This document shows, piece by piece, positions 42,165 through 52,720 of a DNA stretch of 64,000 nucleotides. Source of the stretch: Sipunculus nudus (lineage: Eukaryota; Annelida; Sipuncula; Golfingiida; Sipunculidae); the NCBI GenBank assembly GCA_026874595.1, contig CM049314.1:70818300-70882299 (forward strand), read 5' to 3'. The translations under genes and the position numbers were made by a program. The notes below the pieces were generated by a model. It worked only from the letters and a program-made list of their open reading frames with translations. It was not told the origin of the DNA and did not search any database. The number at the start of each line of letters is the position of its first letter. Within the stretch, counting starts at the first letter, position 1.

Positions 42165-44166
42165 CTGAAAACAATGTGTCTGATAAAGTTAAGGTAAACT
42201 TTACAGCACGCGGTATTGTTATGTGCATGGTTTATTTCATCCAGAATAGAGACTGGGCCCTGATGTGTTTGGCTGGTGCAAAGTGTGACGTCACAGGAAA
42301 AATTTAGAAATGACTTAAATATAGCAATACAATTGATTTTATTCTTCCCTGAAAATTTAGGACTGACAGTATCAGGTATAATAAGCTTTCAATGAGATCT
42401 TGTTTTTTATACAACATAAGGAAATATCCCTCTGTGTGACGTCACTGCCGAGTTGACAGTACTCATAGGTGTGCCAAAAGTTTTTATCAAATCACACAAC
42501 CTCATGTTTTATTTTATGTGGAAATATAAATAGAAAAAAAAACTCCTCCAGGAATTGGGTTAAGTTCATGTTCAATCTATATTAATATTTTCATAGGAAA
42601 TTGTGTTATTAGACAACATAATGAAATTTGGAAAATGTTTGCTTGAGCGAAACGTGCGATGTGTGGCGTCTGCTGTATTTACTGCTAGATGATGTTTGTT
42701 GATTATTGACTCGCTTGGTAAATGCATATGTGTGTGTATCTATTTCATAACTGACGGTGATGATATTCACCCATTGTCACACTACTCCGCTGTGGTCTAG
42801 CCTTTGAAATACACTTTTTCAAATGTCGGAATGATGGCAAATGAATCCTAAGAAGAATGATTTTCCCATATTTTCCCATCCGTCTTGAGGAATTTCATAA
42901 AATCAACAGAAACGGCTAAGGTAGCCCAAACTCTTAGAGACTAGTACGGTGGACTCGGCCAATGTCAACCCGGCCCATGAAATACCCGTCCTGTGTAAGT
43001 CCCGTATATATATTACTTGACCTCACCACCAGAGCCCTTATGCCCCGCCCTTTTGACCTAATGATTCCAATGAGCCCCCAAAACGCTCCTACAGAAGGTT
43101 CCTTGCTGCAGCTATTTACAGGAAAATAATCACGCCACAAAGGTCGATGACGTAGACGTCGCACTGACTGACGTCATCATCTGTAATCGCTGCACTGTTG
43201 AATATATCGCAGTCATTGTGGACCGTCTTGCTATATTTTGGATTTTATTTGTCTCATACGAAGACGTGCCATGCAGGTAAGACATTATTATTCACGTCGG
43301 AGGAATAGAATGGCTCCTGCAACCTTTGGCCTTAAACTTTTTTATATTTTTATACTGCCTCCTTTGTATAATAAAAATATCCATGAAAACATGCCGACAT
43401 GGATACTGGCACCGACTTCACGTGTTCTGTTTGGGAGAGATCTCCCAAATCTCGCAAATTATATTATGGTACGGTTAGCGACCTGATTTGCTGCATGGAA
43501 CAGCTGTGCCCATGATTATTCATTTAATAAATATACTATTAACGTCACGTTAAGTCCACGGTGAGGTCAATTGGTACTTGGTAGGACTGTTACGTTTCAC
43601 TAATGCATTGATTATATCGAGATACAAAGTGCGATACTCCATGTCTATACGTCAACTCATGGATTTCACCATCAAGTTATATCTGCCAATAATATTTGAT
43701 ACGGATGGCGAAGGTCAATGTCATGGGTTTTCAAACTCGTCCGAGGTAGAAACAATATAAATTTAAAATGTCATGATATTAGTATTTCAATTTTTTTTCT
43801 TTTTTCTCTTCTTCCCAAAAGGAAGGATATATTTAATACAGTTAAGACCATAACATTTTGGAAATTATTCTTAAGTCCACCATATTGATATGGGATCATT
43901 AGAAGAGTTCACCGTGTTAAGTGCATACAGGTGTGTCGAGCACCTGAAATTGACAAGTGCTTTGTAAGTTTCAGTGTCACAGCTGGGTTTGACCTCCCAG
44001 GCCATTTGTGTCCAGGCTCAGTGATGTTGATTGTGCTAACCTTCCTCGTATTAAATTGAATAATTATAGGCCAGAGATCATTTTTATGTAAACCATTTGT
44101 GCGCTGATGATTTTTTATGCTTATTTTGCCTTGGAAATACATTTGTATCTTTATCTAATGATATTC

Positions 44167-44169
<3 letters not shown>
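42165..44169. other. Non-coding region upstream of SLC16-like coding exon 1
   Basis: It should contain the 5' UTR exon(s) and promoter of the minus-strand transporter gene, because an acceptor lies at 42165-42166. I could not place them. Apart from the dispersed repeat at 43225-43420, nothing else is recognised. Confidence 0.5.
43225..43420 (+). repeat. Dispersed repeat related to 40660-40830
   Basis: See the matching blocks described for the partner copy; this copy has a few extra bases (TAGAATGG) and an AT-rich middle. Confidence 0.5.

Positions 44170-44211
<42 letters not shown>
44170..44211. repeat. (CT)n microsatellite
   Basis: About 21 CT dinucleotides. Confidence 0.95.
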
Positions 44212-44213
<2 letters not shown>

Positions 44214-44320
44214 GCGTATATCTGAAATATATATTCACGGAATACAAAAAAAAATGAAAAAGGATATACAAATATATTTATATATTTTCATCTGTCCACC
44301 TATCCTCAAATCCGAACAAC

Positions 44321-44375
44321 CATCCATCTATCCAACCATCTATCCACCCACCCATCCATCCATCCATCCATCCAC
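44321..44375. repeat. (CATC)n microsatellite
   Basis: CATC/CAACC-type tetranucleotide tract. Confidence 0.9.
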
Positions 44376-44672
44376 GTAGATTTCAAACAACACAAACATC
44401 AGTTTAATGAAAAATGCATGAAATCGATAAATATTGATAGCAAATATTATGTATTTAATTAATGTACAGCTCTAAAAAATAATGAATAATAAAAAAGGGA
44501 TAAAATATTTCATTAAAGGTCAACTGAATAGACCCTTTTCCCAACACTTATATCTGTTTGCGACCAATGAAACCAAAAGTTCTGGTCCGTTATATGATTC
44601 TGTTATAACTTTATGATTCCATACATTACTGGCAGTTGATATACTCTTATAATGGTGGATCAAGAAGGTCAG

Positions 44673-44743
44673 CACCCTTCCGCCAGAGGTCGTGTATACT
44701 CGAAAAGAACTTCTTTCAGTGAGGCAGTTTGGGACGGTCCGGA
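44673..44743 (-). repeat. Dispersed repeat, inverse partner of 41034-41104
   Basis: Begins CACCCTTCCGCCAGAGGTCG; diverged inverse complement of the partner. Confidence 0.55.
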
Positions 44744-44987
44744 CAACTAGTCTCAACTGTCAAACCTTACAAACAAAATATGTTACATTTCAGAGGACAC
44801 CTGTTCACACCTATTTCACATGCGCGTGTTTGGAAAATACTACTTATTCCGTCAAGTCCTTGCCACCAAAAACCACCCATGTGTATGTTATTAATTCGCC
44901 TCGAAACAATTCTTATCCAACACACTTGAATGGACTACCTTGTCATCTGCACTACATTTATACAAAAGCCGCTGGTGCATTGTGGGG

Positions 44988-45047
44988 GTCAGATTTTGAC
45001 TCAAACAATTCCTAAACAGCAAAGTCGTACTCTTCCGAGCGACGTGC
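44988..45047 (-). repeat. Unoccupied relative of the foldback-element target repeat
   Basis: On the minus strand this reads AGAGTACGAC...GCTGT...AAAATCTGAC...CACAATGCACC. The same blocks flank the foldback element at 24541-24600 and 24967-24981, here without the insertion. Confidence 0.5.
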
Positions 45048-45574
45048 TATTGCCGAGCACTCGAGACCATCTGCCCCAGATACTGCTGAACGCCTCTTTC
45101 AACACTTTTCAGGCGGAAACTCGTATGGCAGGAGGAAGCTCGTCTGACAGGTTCCCGCTGGGAACTAAATCAATTCATATAAAATTAAAATTCAATATCG
45201 TAATCTTTATTGATTTTTTTTTCTTTTTTTTTTTTTTGATGCCTCAGAATATTTTTCTCTTTTTTCCAATGATTTTATTTTTCATCATCGACATCACATG
45301 AACTAATGAAATATATAATGTTTCAAAAGGTCATATATGCAGGGTTCGGTACGTGTTATGATATCAATAACATGTAATAGAATAAACTCACAATTTACAT
45401 TCAATATATATTTACAAAATTAACATCAAACCTTAATGTCTAGAATGATAATATAATATGCAACTCCACTTCAACTCAACTTCAACATGACGCTAACATA
45501 TTTCCAGCGAATATGAACATAATAAAATACAACTGAGTAATTAAACCAGGAACATTGAGCAGTTGGAAGGTATT
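45048..45574. other. Non-coding stretch left of element C
   Basis: No gene. Poly-T near 45217-45238. The last ~40 bases continue the LINE context on the minus strand up to the GTATT duplication at 45570-45574. Confidence 0.5.
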
Positions 45575-45819
45575 TGTTGGGGACCACTCTCATAAGCCCA
45601 ACTTGGCGAGTTTAATCCAGGTCCATATGGAACACGGAGCCAACTACGACTTAGAAAATTCAATAGTGTTTATTCTGACTTCATTACAGGAGAGTATAAC
45701 AGAGAAATCATAACAGAATCAAAAAGGAAAAGTCACACCGTACCCGCGACGATAGTCACACCGTACCCGTGAAAAAAACCAAAGTAAATTACAGCTGTAT
45801 ATAACAGTCATCGCCAACA
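45575..45819 (-). repeat. 3' LTR of element C
   Basis: 245 bp, identical to the other LTR. Confidence 0.95.
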
Positions 45820-46198
45820 TTCCTCCCACCTGTTGGAGTGTACTCCAACACCTTTGTTTCAAATTAATCTAAACTTAAGTACACAATAGTTCGCAAAGTA
45901 CCTAGTCCTTATATACTTCTAAGAGCAGATCTAACAATGAAATATACCTTATTAGATAATGTCTGATATCTTGATACTCAGAAAATTACATGAAAATGAA
46001 CTTTTTATTATAACATCATATTCAGCGGATTTAAATTTCTAGTATAACCAATTAAAAAGTATTCATACTTTAGTAATACGTTAGTTGTACATCTTGTAGA
46101 TGCAAACAGCTCTACAATATTGTAGGTCTAATAAATACTCCAATACTAATGACAAGTTAAACAAAAGTCAAGTATATCCAAGAATTAAAGCATGAACT

Positions 46199-48445
46199 TT
46201 ACAAATCCAACCTGTTTACAGGTTTAACAACGCGTCCAGCACGCGTGACCTGAACTTCACCAGTTTTGTTAGATTTCTGGTTATTACCGTCTCTGATATC
46301 CGGAACATTACCAGTGTTCGAGTTTACATTCTCTGGGCTAACGGCATCCGAAGCACCACTCTGATAGTTTACTTCCAAGTCATGCAGCCTTTGAATAGGA
46401 CGAGTGAAAAGTCCTTTAGCTGTTTTGAGCTCAGCACTACGGATCACCCCGTCCCTGCCGCGGAAAACCTGAGTTACCAACCCCAAAGGCCATTTCATTC
46501 GAGGAACATTGTCTTCCCTAATCAAGACGATACAACCCTTCCTTATATCGCCTTTGGCGACAAACTTGTTGACTGTTGGTGGGAGATTTCTTATATAATC
46601 CTTACTCCAAAGGGACCAAAATAAATTGAGCCGCTTTTGACGGTTGGATTCCCTGAGAGTAAGGTCCCGCTGAGTCACTGCCTCTTCTAGTTCAGAGATT
46701 GTGGCCTGGAACCCTGCTCTCTTACCTATTAAGAAATGGGACGGAGACAGAGGGGAGACACTTTCCACTTCGTCTCCAACAAAGGTTAAGGGTCTAGAAT
46801 TAATACAGGCTTCTATTTCCTGCAGTGTAGTGTCTAGCTCCACTTTAGTAAGGCAGCGCGTGCCCAATGACTTCTTCAATGCACTCTTCACCGAGCGCAC
46901 CAACCGCTCCCACCATCCTCCCCACCATGGAGACCTTGGGATAATGAATTTCCACTTAGGACTATTTGGCCCGAAACATTTCAGCATATGAGTCTCCGCA
47001 CACTTGAAGGTCTTTGCATTGTCGGAGTATATGACACTAGGTATTCCCCTTCTGGCTGAAAACCGCCTCAGGGCTAACATAAAGTCAGATAGATTCAAAG
47101 AATCTGTCAACTCGAGGTGCACAGACCTCACTACGGCACAAGTGAACAGCAGAATATATAATTTCTTCTTTGGAAGGTCTGAACAGTAGAGAGGACCTGC
47201 GTAGTCGAGGCCAGTTACCGTAAAGGGTGGAGCCTGCTGAACCCTTAAATCAGGGAGGGGAGCTACGGGTTGGTTGCTTGCTTGAGCGTCTATCCTTTGA
47301 CAGTGGATACACTCACGTTTGACAGTCTTTGCTAGGCGCCTCAATCCGACAATCCAGTAATTGTCCCTGAGGGTTGATATAACTGTATCCACACCGGCAT
47401 GCTTCAGCTGTTCATGCTGGTGCCGTATTATTAGTTTTGCCAGGTGGCCTTTCGGTATAATGATGGGATGTCTTTCTTCATAAGTCAATTTGGACTGTTG
47501 CAACCTACCCTTTACTCGTAGCAACCCGTCTTCCGCTAAAAACGGATTTAGTCTGGCCAACCCAGACCCTTTGTGAACCGCTTTACTCTTTCTAAGGTTC
47601 TCAATTTCCGCAATATAAGCTTGTTCCTGTGTGTATTTGAACAAGAGATTCTTGGCCCCTGAAATCTCGCTATGGCCAAGATCTCCCCTATAAACATCTG
47701 ACGGATGTCTTAAATTATGAACAAACCTCAAAACCCATCCAACAACCCGGATGGCCTTGCTAAATCTGCCCCACCTACTGATCTCAAACGCATTATGAGA
47801 TTTAGTGTCTGTAATCAACGATAGCGAAGGCAATCGCTCTTGGGGACAATCTTCCACCTGATCATCATCAAGGTGACTTGTGATCGGCTGGACTAACCAA
47901 GATGGACCATTCATCCACAAATCTGAGGATATCAAGCTTTCTGCAGAAATGCCTCTGGTCACAAGGTCTGCTGGATTGTCTTTTCCTGGGCAATGCGCCC
48001 AACAAGTAGGGTCAGTGAGCTCCTGAATTTCAGCGACCCTGTTCGCTACGAAAGGTTTCCACCTACTAGGGTTACCTTTAACCCAGCCCAAAGCCACTGA
48101 AGAATCTGTCCAACATTTGTAAACGACCTGTTGGAGTTGGAGTGCATTGAGAACAAATCTCAACAATCGTGCGGTCAACAGAGCTCCTAAGAGTTCAAGT
48201 CTTGGTAGGGATATTCTCTTTATGGGTGAAACTCTGGCCCTCGATATGACTAAAGAGACCTCGAATGTACCATCCACCTTGGGAATGCGGATGTAAAGTG
48301 CAGCACCATATCCCCTTTCCGAAGCATCCCCAAAACAGTGCAGTTCTATGCCCATCTGATCTGACCAAGGTAAGGTTGTATAACATCTGTGGATTCTCCA
48401 TGCTCGAATGAGCTCCAAACCTTGAACCCACTGGGAAAACACCAC
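46199..48445 (-). CDS. pol: Element C RNase H, integrase and C-terminal domain
   Basis: 748 codons. RNase H: CFGDASERGYGAALY, SLPRLELLGALL, CWTDSSVALGWV. Integrase zinc-binding domain: HEQLKHAGVDT ... CIHCQR. Catalytic core: D in TGLDYAGPL, D in IYSDNAKTF, and the Glu helix WWERLVRSVK. A BEL-specific C-terminal region (ACINSRPLTFV, SPSHFLIG, GDIRKGCIVLIREDN) follows. Stop at 46199-46201. All catalytic residues are present. Confidence 0.92.
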   Translation of the reverse strand: MVFSQWVQGLELIRAWRIHRCYTTLPWSDQMGIELHCFGDASERGYGAALYIRIPKVDGTFEVSLVISRARVSPIKRISLPRLELLGALLTARLLRFVLNALQLQQVVYKCWTDSSVALGWVKGNPSRWKPFVANRVAEIQELTDPTCWAHCPGKDNPADLVTRGISAESLISSDLWMNGPSWLVQPITSHLDDDQVEDCPQERLPSLSLITDTKSHNAFEISRWGRFSKAIRVVGWVLRFVHNLRHPSDVYRGDLGHSEISGAKNLLFKYTQEQAYIAEIENLRKSKAVHKGSGLARLNPFLAEDGLLRVKGRLQQSKLTYEERHPIIIPKGHLAKLIIRHQHEQLKHAGVDTVISTLRDNYWIVGLRRLAKTVKRECIHCQRIDAQASNQPVAPLPDLRVQQAPPFTVTGLDYAGPLYCSDLPKKKLYILLFTCAVVRSVHLELTDSLNLSDFMLALRRFSARRGIPSVIYSDNAKTFKCAETHMLKCFGPNSPKWKFIIPRSPWWGGWWERLVRSVKSALKKSLGTRCLTKVELDTTLQEIEACINSRPLTFVGDEVESVSPLSPSHFLIGKRAGFQATISELEEAVTQRDLTLRESNRQKRLNLFWSLWSKDYIRNLPPTVNKFVAKGDIRKGCIVLIREDNVPRMKWPLGLVTQVFRGRDGVIRSAELKTAKGLFTRPIQRLHDLEVNYQSGASDAVSPENVNSNTGNVPDIRDGNNQKSNKTGEVQVTRAGRVVKPVNRLDL

Positions 48446-49518
48446 ATGTATAGCGGGAGGAACTTCTTATCCCAGCTAAGACCCAACTGCCATATGTCCT
48501 GCATCAAGACCTTTGCCACCATGATAAAAGGGGTGAGAAATCCCAAGGGATCATACAATCTAGCCAAGAAACTAAGAACTACCCGCTTGGTAGTTACCAA
48601 ATCTGGTGGAATTGTGACTCCATCAAATGCAAAGTCATCAGTTGCAGTTAACCATTTCAATCCGAGAATCTTGACAGAATCAGAAACCAGATGCTTTGCA
48701 CCAAATTCCTTGAAAAACATCTCCTTGACTATTTTGTTGTTTGATGTGCATTTTGCCAGGGGCATGCTAGCATCTAAAAGGACCCGGCTGGCTTCTTGAA
48801 ACAATGCACAAGCTTCCTCATCAGTGTTCGCGCCAGAAAGCCAATCATCTACATACAGATTCTGTTGAAGTTCCTCTATGGCTCTAGAAGGCGGATATCT
48901 AGCAAGGTGGTATCTAACGGTGGCATTCAACAAGAATGGACTACTCTTATTGCCAAAAGGTACCCTGGTGAACCTCATGGATTTCACTTCACCATGGTGG
49001 TTCCAAAGAAACCGATGAACATCTTGGTCTTCCCTGCGTACCTTGATTTGCAGGAATGCTTTGGTTATGTCTGCGGTCAAGCCTACCTTCCAACGTCGAA
49101 AGCGCAAGAGAATTTCAACCAAACTAGGAATGAGGGATGGACCTGCCTCCAAACAATCATTTAATGAAACACCATTAAATCCGGTAGACGATGCATCAAA
49201 TACCGGCCTGACTTTTGTGGTAAGACTAGACTCTCTTATAACCGGGTGATGAGGCATATAGTACACAGGGTTTGAAACTACCTTTTCCTCTGTAGGTATC
49301 TCTTCAATGATGCCCTGATCCTGCATCTCGACTAACACCTCATCATAGCTGCTCTGTAACTCAGGATTCTTAGCTAATTTCCTAGATAGATTATTCAGCC
49401 GAATTTCAGCAAGCTTTTCATTGTTCTGAAGTCTTGCTGACCCCAATGGCACCTTCCATGGAAGGGCAACCTCATAACGTCCGTGAGTAAAACGGACAGT
49501 ATCCCTAAATTGGGTCAA
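48346..49518 (-). CDS. pol: Element C reverse transcriptase
   Basis: About 390 codons, in register with the protease frame. GRYEVALPWK, PVYYMPHHPVIR, KVRPVFDASS, motif A LTADITKAFLQIKV and the LYVDDWLSGA box (YVDD at 48844-48855) are typical of BEL/Pao RT. The frame loses homology near 48470, where a register change leads to the RNase H frame. Confidence 0.9.
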   Translation of the reverse strand: MTQFRDTVRFTHGRYEVALPWKVPLGSARLQNNEKLAEIRLNNLSRKLAKNPELQSSYDEVLVEMQDQGIIEEIPTEEKVVSNPVYYMPHHPVIRESSLTTKVRPVFDASSTGFNGVSLNDCLEAGPSLIPSLVEILLRFRRWKVGLTADITKAFLQIKVRREDQDVHRFLWNHHGEVKSMRFTRVPFGNKSSPFLLNATVRYHLARYPPSRAIEELQQNLYVDDWLSGANTDEEACALFQEASRVLLDASMPLAKCTSNNKIVKEMFFKEFGAKHLVSDSVKILGLKWLTATDDFAFDGVTIPPDLVTTKRVVLSFLARLYDPLGFLTPFIMVAKVLMQDIWQLGLSWDKKFLPLYMWCFPSGFKVWSSFEHGESTDVIQPYLGQIRWA

Positions 49519-49527
49519 GACTGGATC

Positions 49528-50826
49528 TTAAGGACCAGAGTCCTGTGACTTTACAGAATCTATTCCGATTGATTCAAGATCCCAGAAATTCCTTAAACTG
49601 CTGTCCTGAATATCCGTTAAACACAACAACTGAGGTGAAACGGAGAGGCTATGAGCGTGACTCACCTGATCAATTTTACCCGATACTACCCATCCAAAAG
49701 CAGTATCTTGGACTACAAGACCTTCTGAGAGTTTAATTATATCCTGCCTGACCAAGTCCCAGTATGAATCAAGGCCAACCAAGATATCTATAGACATCTC
49801 CTTACCTTCAAATTGATCTGCCAACATCAGTTTGTCCATATACTGTAGCACATCAGGTGGTATCTGAGGCCGATACATGGGAGCGCTGATCGTCTCAATT
49901 TCAACTGCATGAATAACTTCCATGGCCCCCTGTTTATTCTGCAGCTTAAGCTCATACACGTCATGGGATGAATTTGACCTTGGTTTCTTATCCCCAAAAG
50001 CTGCATAGGACACATATTTCCCAGATACCCACCTTGGTCCTACTTTATGCACAAGAGAACTAGATACATAAGTAGTATCTGACCCAGTATCGAACATCAG
50101 TGTGGCCCTTACAGTGCCCTTAGCCCCATGTACCAAAACATTAGTGGTTTGAAGTACTGTACTTCTATGTGCAGCACACGATACACGAACATGTGAAACA
50201 GAACCTTCCTGTGTTTGTTCTACCTCTGGTACCTGACATTCAACTGTATTCTTAGAAATATCTCGTGTTTTGACATTATCATTTGTGATACCTTTGCATA
50301 ACAATTCATGGTGCCTACCTCGACACTTGGCACATCTAGCAATACAACCCTTGGCCAAGTGCCCTTTACCTAAACACCTGAAACAGAGTCCCAAAATTTG
50401 CAGCTTCTGGTGACGCTCAATGATGGACAGTCTCCAGATCTCTCGGCATCTCTCAGAGCTATGACCTTTCCCACAAAAGGCACAACTGTATTTGGCCGAA
50501 CCTGTGGCTGTTTGGAGTGCAGAGGCAGTAGCTATACGTGGTTGTACAGCTCTTTTCTCTTCCGCCTTGATTTTGTCATCACCACTCCGTGTCATTCCCT
50601 TAAACACCTCTGAGCGTTCTCTCCTGTCAATCTCCGTCTTAAGAAAAGAGAGCAACCACTCTAAGTCTCTCTCTTTGCCCTCTCCATTTCGGGCCCATTC
50701 CATGCGAATGTCATTGGGCAATCTTGACAATATCAGCGGTGTCATGAAAACACCATACTCTTCGCCACGTACTCCTAATGCTTCAAGGCTTCTCACATGT
50801 TTCATAAGTTCATCTAGTATTTCCAT
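49528..50826 (-). CDS. Element C Gag C-terminus and protease
   Basis: 432 codons. The capsid tail (HVRSLEALGVRGEEYG, LPNDIRMEWAR) is followed by Cys/His knuckles (CAFCGKGHSSERC, CFRCLGKGHLAKGC, CAKCRGRHHELLC), the usual BEL arrangement. A retropepsin-like protease follows, with DTGSDTTYV in the ALMFDTGS context and the ILVGLDSYW motif. The frame ends at TAA 49528-49530. The downstream frame is in the same register and continues with the RT leader, so this stop is in-frame. Confidence 0.88.
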   Translation of the reverse strand: MEILDELMKHVRSLEALGVRGEEYGVFMTPLILSRLPNDIRMEWARNGEGKERDLEWLLSFLKTEIDRRERSEVFKGMTRSGDDKIKAEEKRAVQPRIATASALQTATGSAKYSCAFCGKGHSSERCREIWRLSIIERHQKLQILGLCFRCLGKGHLAKGCIARCAKCRGRHHELLCKGITNDNVKTRDISKNTVECQVPEVEQTQEGSVSHVRVSCAAHRSTVLQTTNVLVHGAKGTVRATLMFDTGSDTTYVSSSLVHKVGPRWVSGKYVSYAAFGDKKPRSNSSHDVYELKLQNKQGAMEVIHAVEIETISAPMYRPQIPPDVLQYMDKLMLADQFEGKEMSIDILVGLDSYWDLVRQDIIKLSEGLVVQDTAFGWVVSGKIDQVSHAHSLSVSPQLLCLTDIQDSSLRNFWDLESIGIDSVKSQDSGP

Positions 50827-51494
50827 AACAAACTGACATTTGAGCCTTTGGTCTGATTTGGTATGGATACATTCAATAGCCCCTGTATGTGAGCAAAAAC
50901 AATACGTTCTTTACGGCCGTATCTCTCTTCTAATATCTTGCATGCAACGGGATAATTCTCTACTGTAGTGGATAACCCACCTATGACTGTCTTAGCCTCA
51001 CCATCTAGGAGCGACTGTAAGTATGAGAACTTACTAATAACTGGCAGGTCTGTATCATCCACTAGCGCAATGAAGCGGTCCCAAAACGGCTGCCATTCAG
51101 TCAACACGCCTGTGAATTTAGGTAATTCCAAACGCGGCAGCTTTACATCAGTAACACTTGCCGTCTTACTGGACTCAGAGTCCGTGTCCTTTAACAAACT
51201 GGCCAAGCATTTTGCCGCTTGTATCCTCGGCTTCCTAATATTCTGCCTGAATTGTTCAGCTTCCTCAATATTGCTCTCAAGTTCATCCGGGTCTATTTCT
51301 ATTTCAAGTTCTGACTGTGCCTCGTCAACAGCTGCTAACCGCTTATCAAATTCGTCAACAGCGTCCTGTAACACAATGCGATCAACCGGAGTCACCGCCA
51401 AAACATCTGTTAACGCCCGTGCGGCTCGAGTAGCCCAGCCTCTGGCTGCGGCCCTTACTTTCCTAAGTCGCTTCAAATTATCCGTGTTGCTCAT
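50814..51494 (-). CDS. gag: Element C Gag, N-terminal part
   Basis: The ATG at 51494-51492 (MSNTDNLKRLRKVR) is the natural start. Residues ~40-85 form an acidic, coiled-coil-like region (AQSELEIEIDPDELESNIEE). A BEL-type capsid segment follows: LPRLELPKFTGVLTEWQPFW, ISKFSYLQSLLDGEAK, CKILEERYGRKE. The frame ends at 50814 after an apparent register change, because the expected continuation (LDELMKHVRSLEALGV) is in the next frame. Confidence 0.88.
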   Translation of the reverse strand: MSNTDNLKRLRKVRAAARGWATRAARALTDVLAVTPVDRIVLQDAVDEFDKRLAAVDEAQSELEIEIDPDELESNIEEAEQFRQNIRKPRIQAAKCLASLLKDTDSESSKTASVTDVKLPRLELPKFTGVLTEWQPFWDRFIALVDDTDLPVISKFSYLQSLLDGEAKTVIGGLSTTVENYPVACKILEERYGRKERIVFAHIQGLLNVSIPNQTKGSNVSLLWKY

Positions 51495-51541
51495 AGCTGC
51501 GTACACTCAAACTCACCACACGACGATAACACAGGATATTT

Positions 51542-51559
51542 TCCCGGGTCTGGGCACCA
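51542..51559 (-). promoter_or_regulatory. Primer-binding site of element C
   Basis: On the minus strand TGGTGCCCAGACCCGGGA starts two bases after the 5' LTR; the tRNA is not assigned. Confidence 0.65.
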
Positions 51560-51561
51560 AA

Positions 51562-51806
51562 TGTTGGGGACCACTCTCATAAGCCCAACTTGGCGAGTTT
51601 AATCCAGGTCCATATGGAACACGGAGCCAACTACGACTTAGAAAATTCAATAGTGTTTATTCTGACTTCATTACAGGAGAGTATAACAGAGAAATCATAA
51701 CAGAATCAAAAAGGAAAAGTCACACCGTACCCGCGACGATAGTCACACCGTACCCGTGAAAAAAACCAAAGTAAATTACAGCTGTATATAACAGTCATCG
51801 CCAACA
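51562..51806 (-). repeat. 5' LTR of element C
   Basis: 245 bp, identical to the other LTR; lies upstream of gag on the minus strand. Confidence 0.95.
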
Positions 51807-51811
51807 GTATT

Positions 51812-52720
51812 CAAGTGATAAGGTTTAAAAGGATTTTGTTCCATTTGTACAGATGATTTTGCATAACACTTTTGTTCTCTGTCACCTTACGCTCAAACAG
51901 TTCCATGTTTTGTACATGCTTCTTAAATAATTATAAGGTTGGAGTGTTCACGTCATTTCGATAGTTGAATATTACAAACTTATAGATTAACTGCAACGTG
52001 TCAATAAGGCTTTTATTCTCATAATGTTCTACACAACCTGTATAAATTAACGACTTGCACATATCTGGCATCACAACTCCAGTATTTACAGCCTATTCAG
52101 TTAACTGGTTATGGAACGAAAGACTCACAGTGCATTCACAAAATATATGTGTGATCGTCTCTTCTTCATTTGAACAATACGAACATTTATTTGTGTCTAT
52201 TATTTTCTATTTATACAATTTTTCGTTTACCGATAAAATATAATTAAGAATCCTGTACTGGAATTGCCTTAAATAAATATCAAGCGTGACAGAACAAACA
52301 TGATTTACTGCTTATTTCCACGTGGTGTTTTGGTTTAACATAGTTTCTACTTTTTCTTTATTTGGTGGATCACACACGTTTTTCTGGCACAGTTTTCCAT
52401 ACAGCCATTTAAAATCTAAATTTCTGTCAACTAAAACCACTTCTTCTTAGGGAAAAAACTTCCCATAACATCAATTTCATCCGCTTTGTCTGGTATTTTG
52501 TTATTTTGATCACATATTTTCATTCCGTCGGTATCGCATGCATAATAGATAGGTAGTGAATATAACATTTATTGTAATATTTTGAGCCAGGCGGTAAAAT
52601 ATTGGATATTCAAAAATTATTTGCGCTCACAAGAAATGGCACAGGCGACGACATCATGGCCTATAATAAAATGTCACTTGACATAAATCAGGCCAATCGT
52701 GAGCGTTTTTAGTAAACTTT
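51812..52720 (-). pseudogene. Second L1/Tx1-like LINE C-terminal fragment
   Basis: Minus-strand frames read WLYGKLCQKNVCDPPNKEK, LRQFQYRILNYILSVNEKLY, the Cys/His box KCSYCSNEEETITHIFCEC, VMPDMCKS and HLYKWNKILLN. These parallel the LINE fragment at 27.5 kb and 40.4 kb. It is broken by stops and frameshifts, and element C is inserted at its 3' end. The RT core is missing. Confidence 0.68.

Larger units (their letters stand above)
45575..51806 (-). mobile_element. LTR retrotransposon C (BEL/Pao)
   Basis: The 245-bp LTRs (45575-45819 and 51562-51806) are identical over their full length and flanked by GTATT (45570-45574 and 51807-51811). On the minus strand LTRs run TG...CA with a TATATA element. 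A primer-binding site (TGGTGCCCAGACCCGGG) sits at 51543-51559, and a purine tract (AGGTGGGAGGAA) at 45820-45831 precedes the 3' LTR. Gag, protease, RT with YVDD, RNase H and integrase with the WWERLVRSVK motif are all of BEL/Pao type. There are two register changes and one in-frame stop. Total length 6232 bp. Confidence 0.95.

Noticed and set aside
45048-45301. Hydrophobic frame ending in Phe/Ile runs near 45240
   Set aside because: Produced by poly-T DNA; the upstream part lies in a dispersed repeat.
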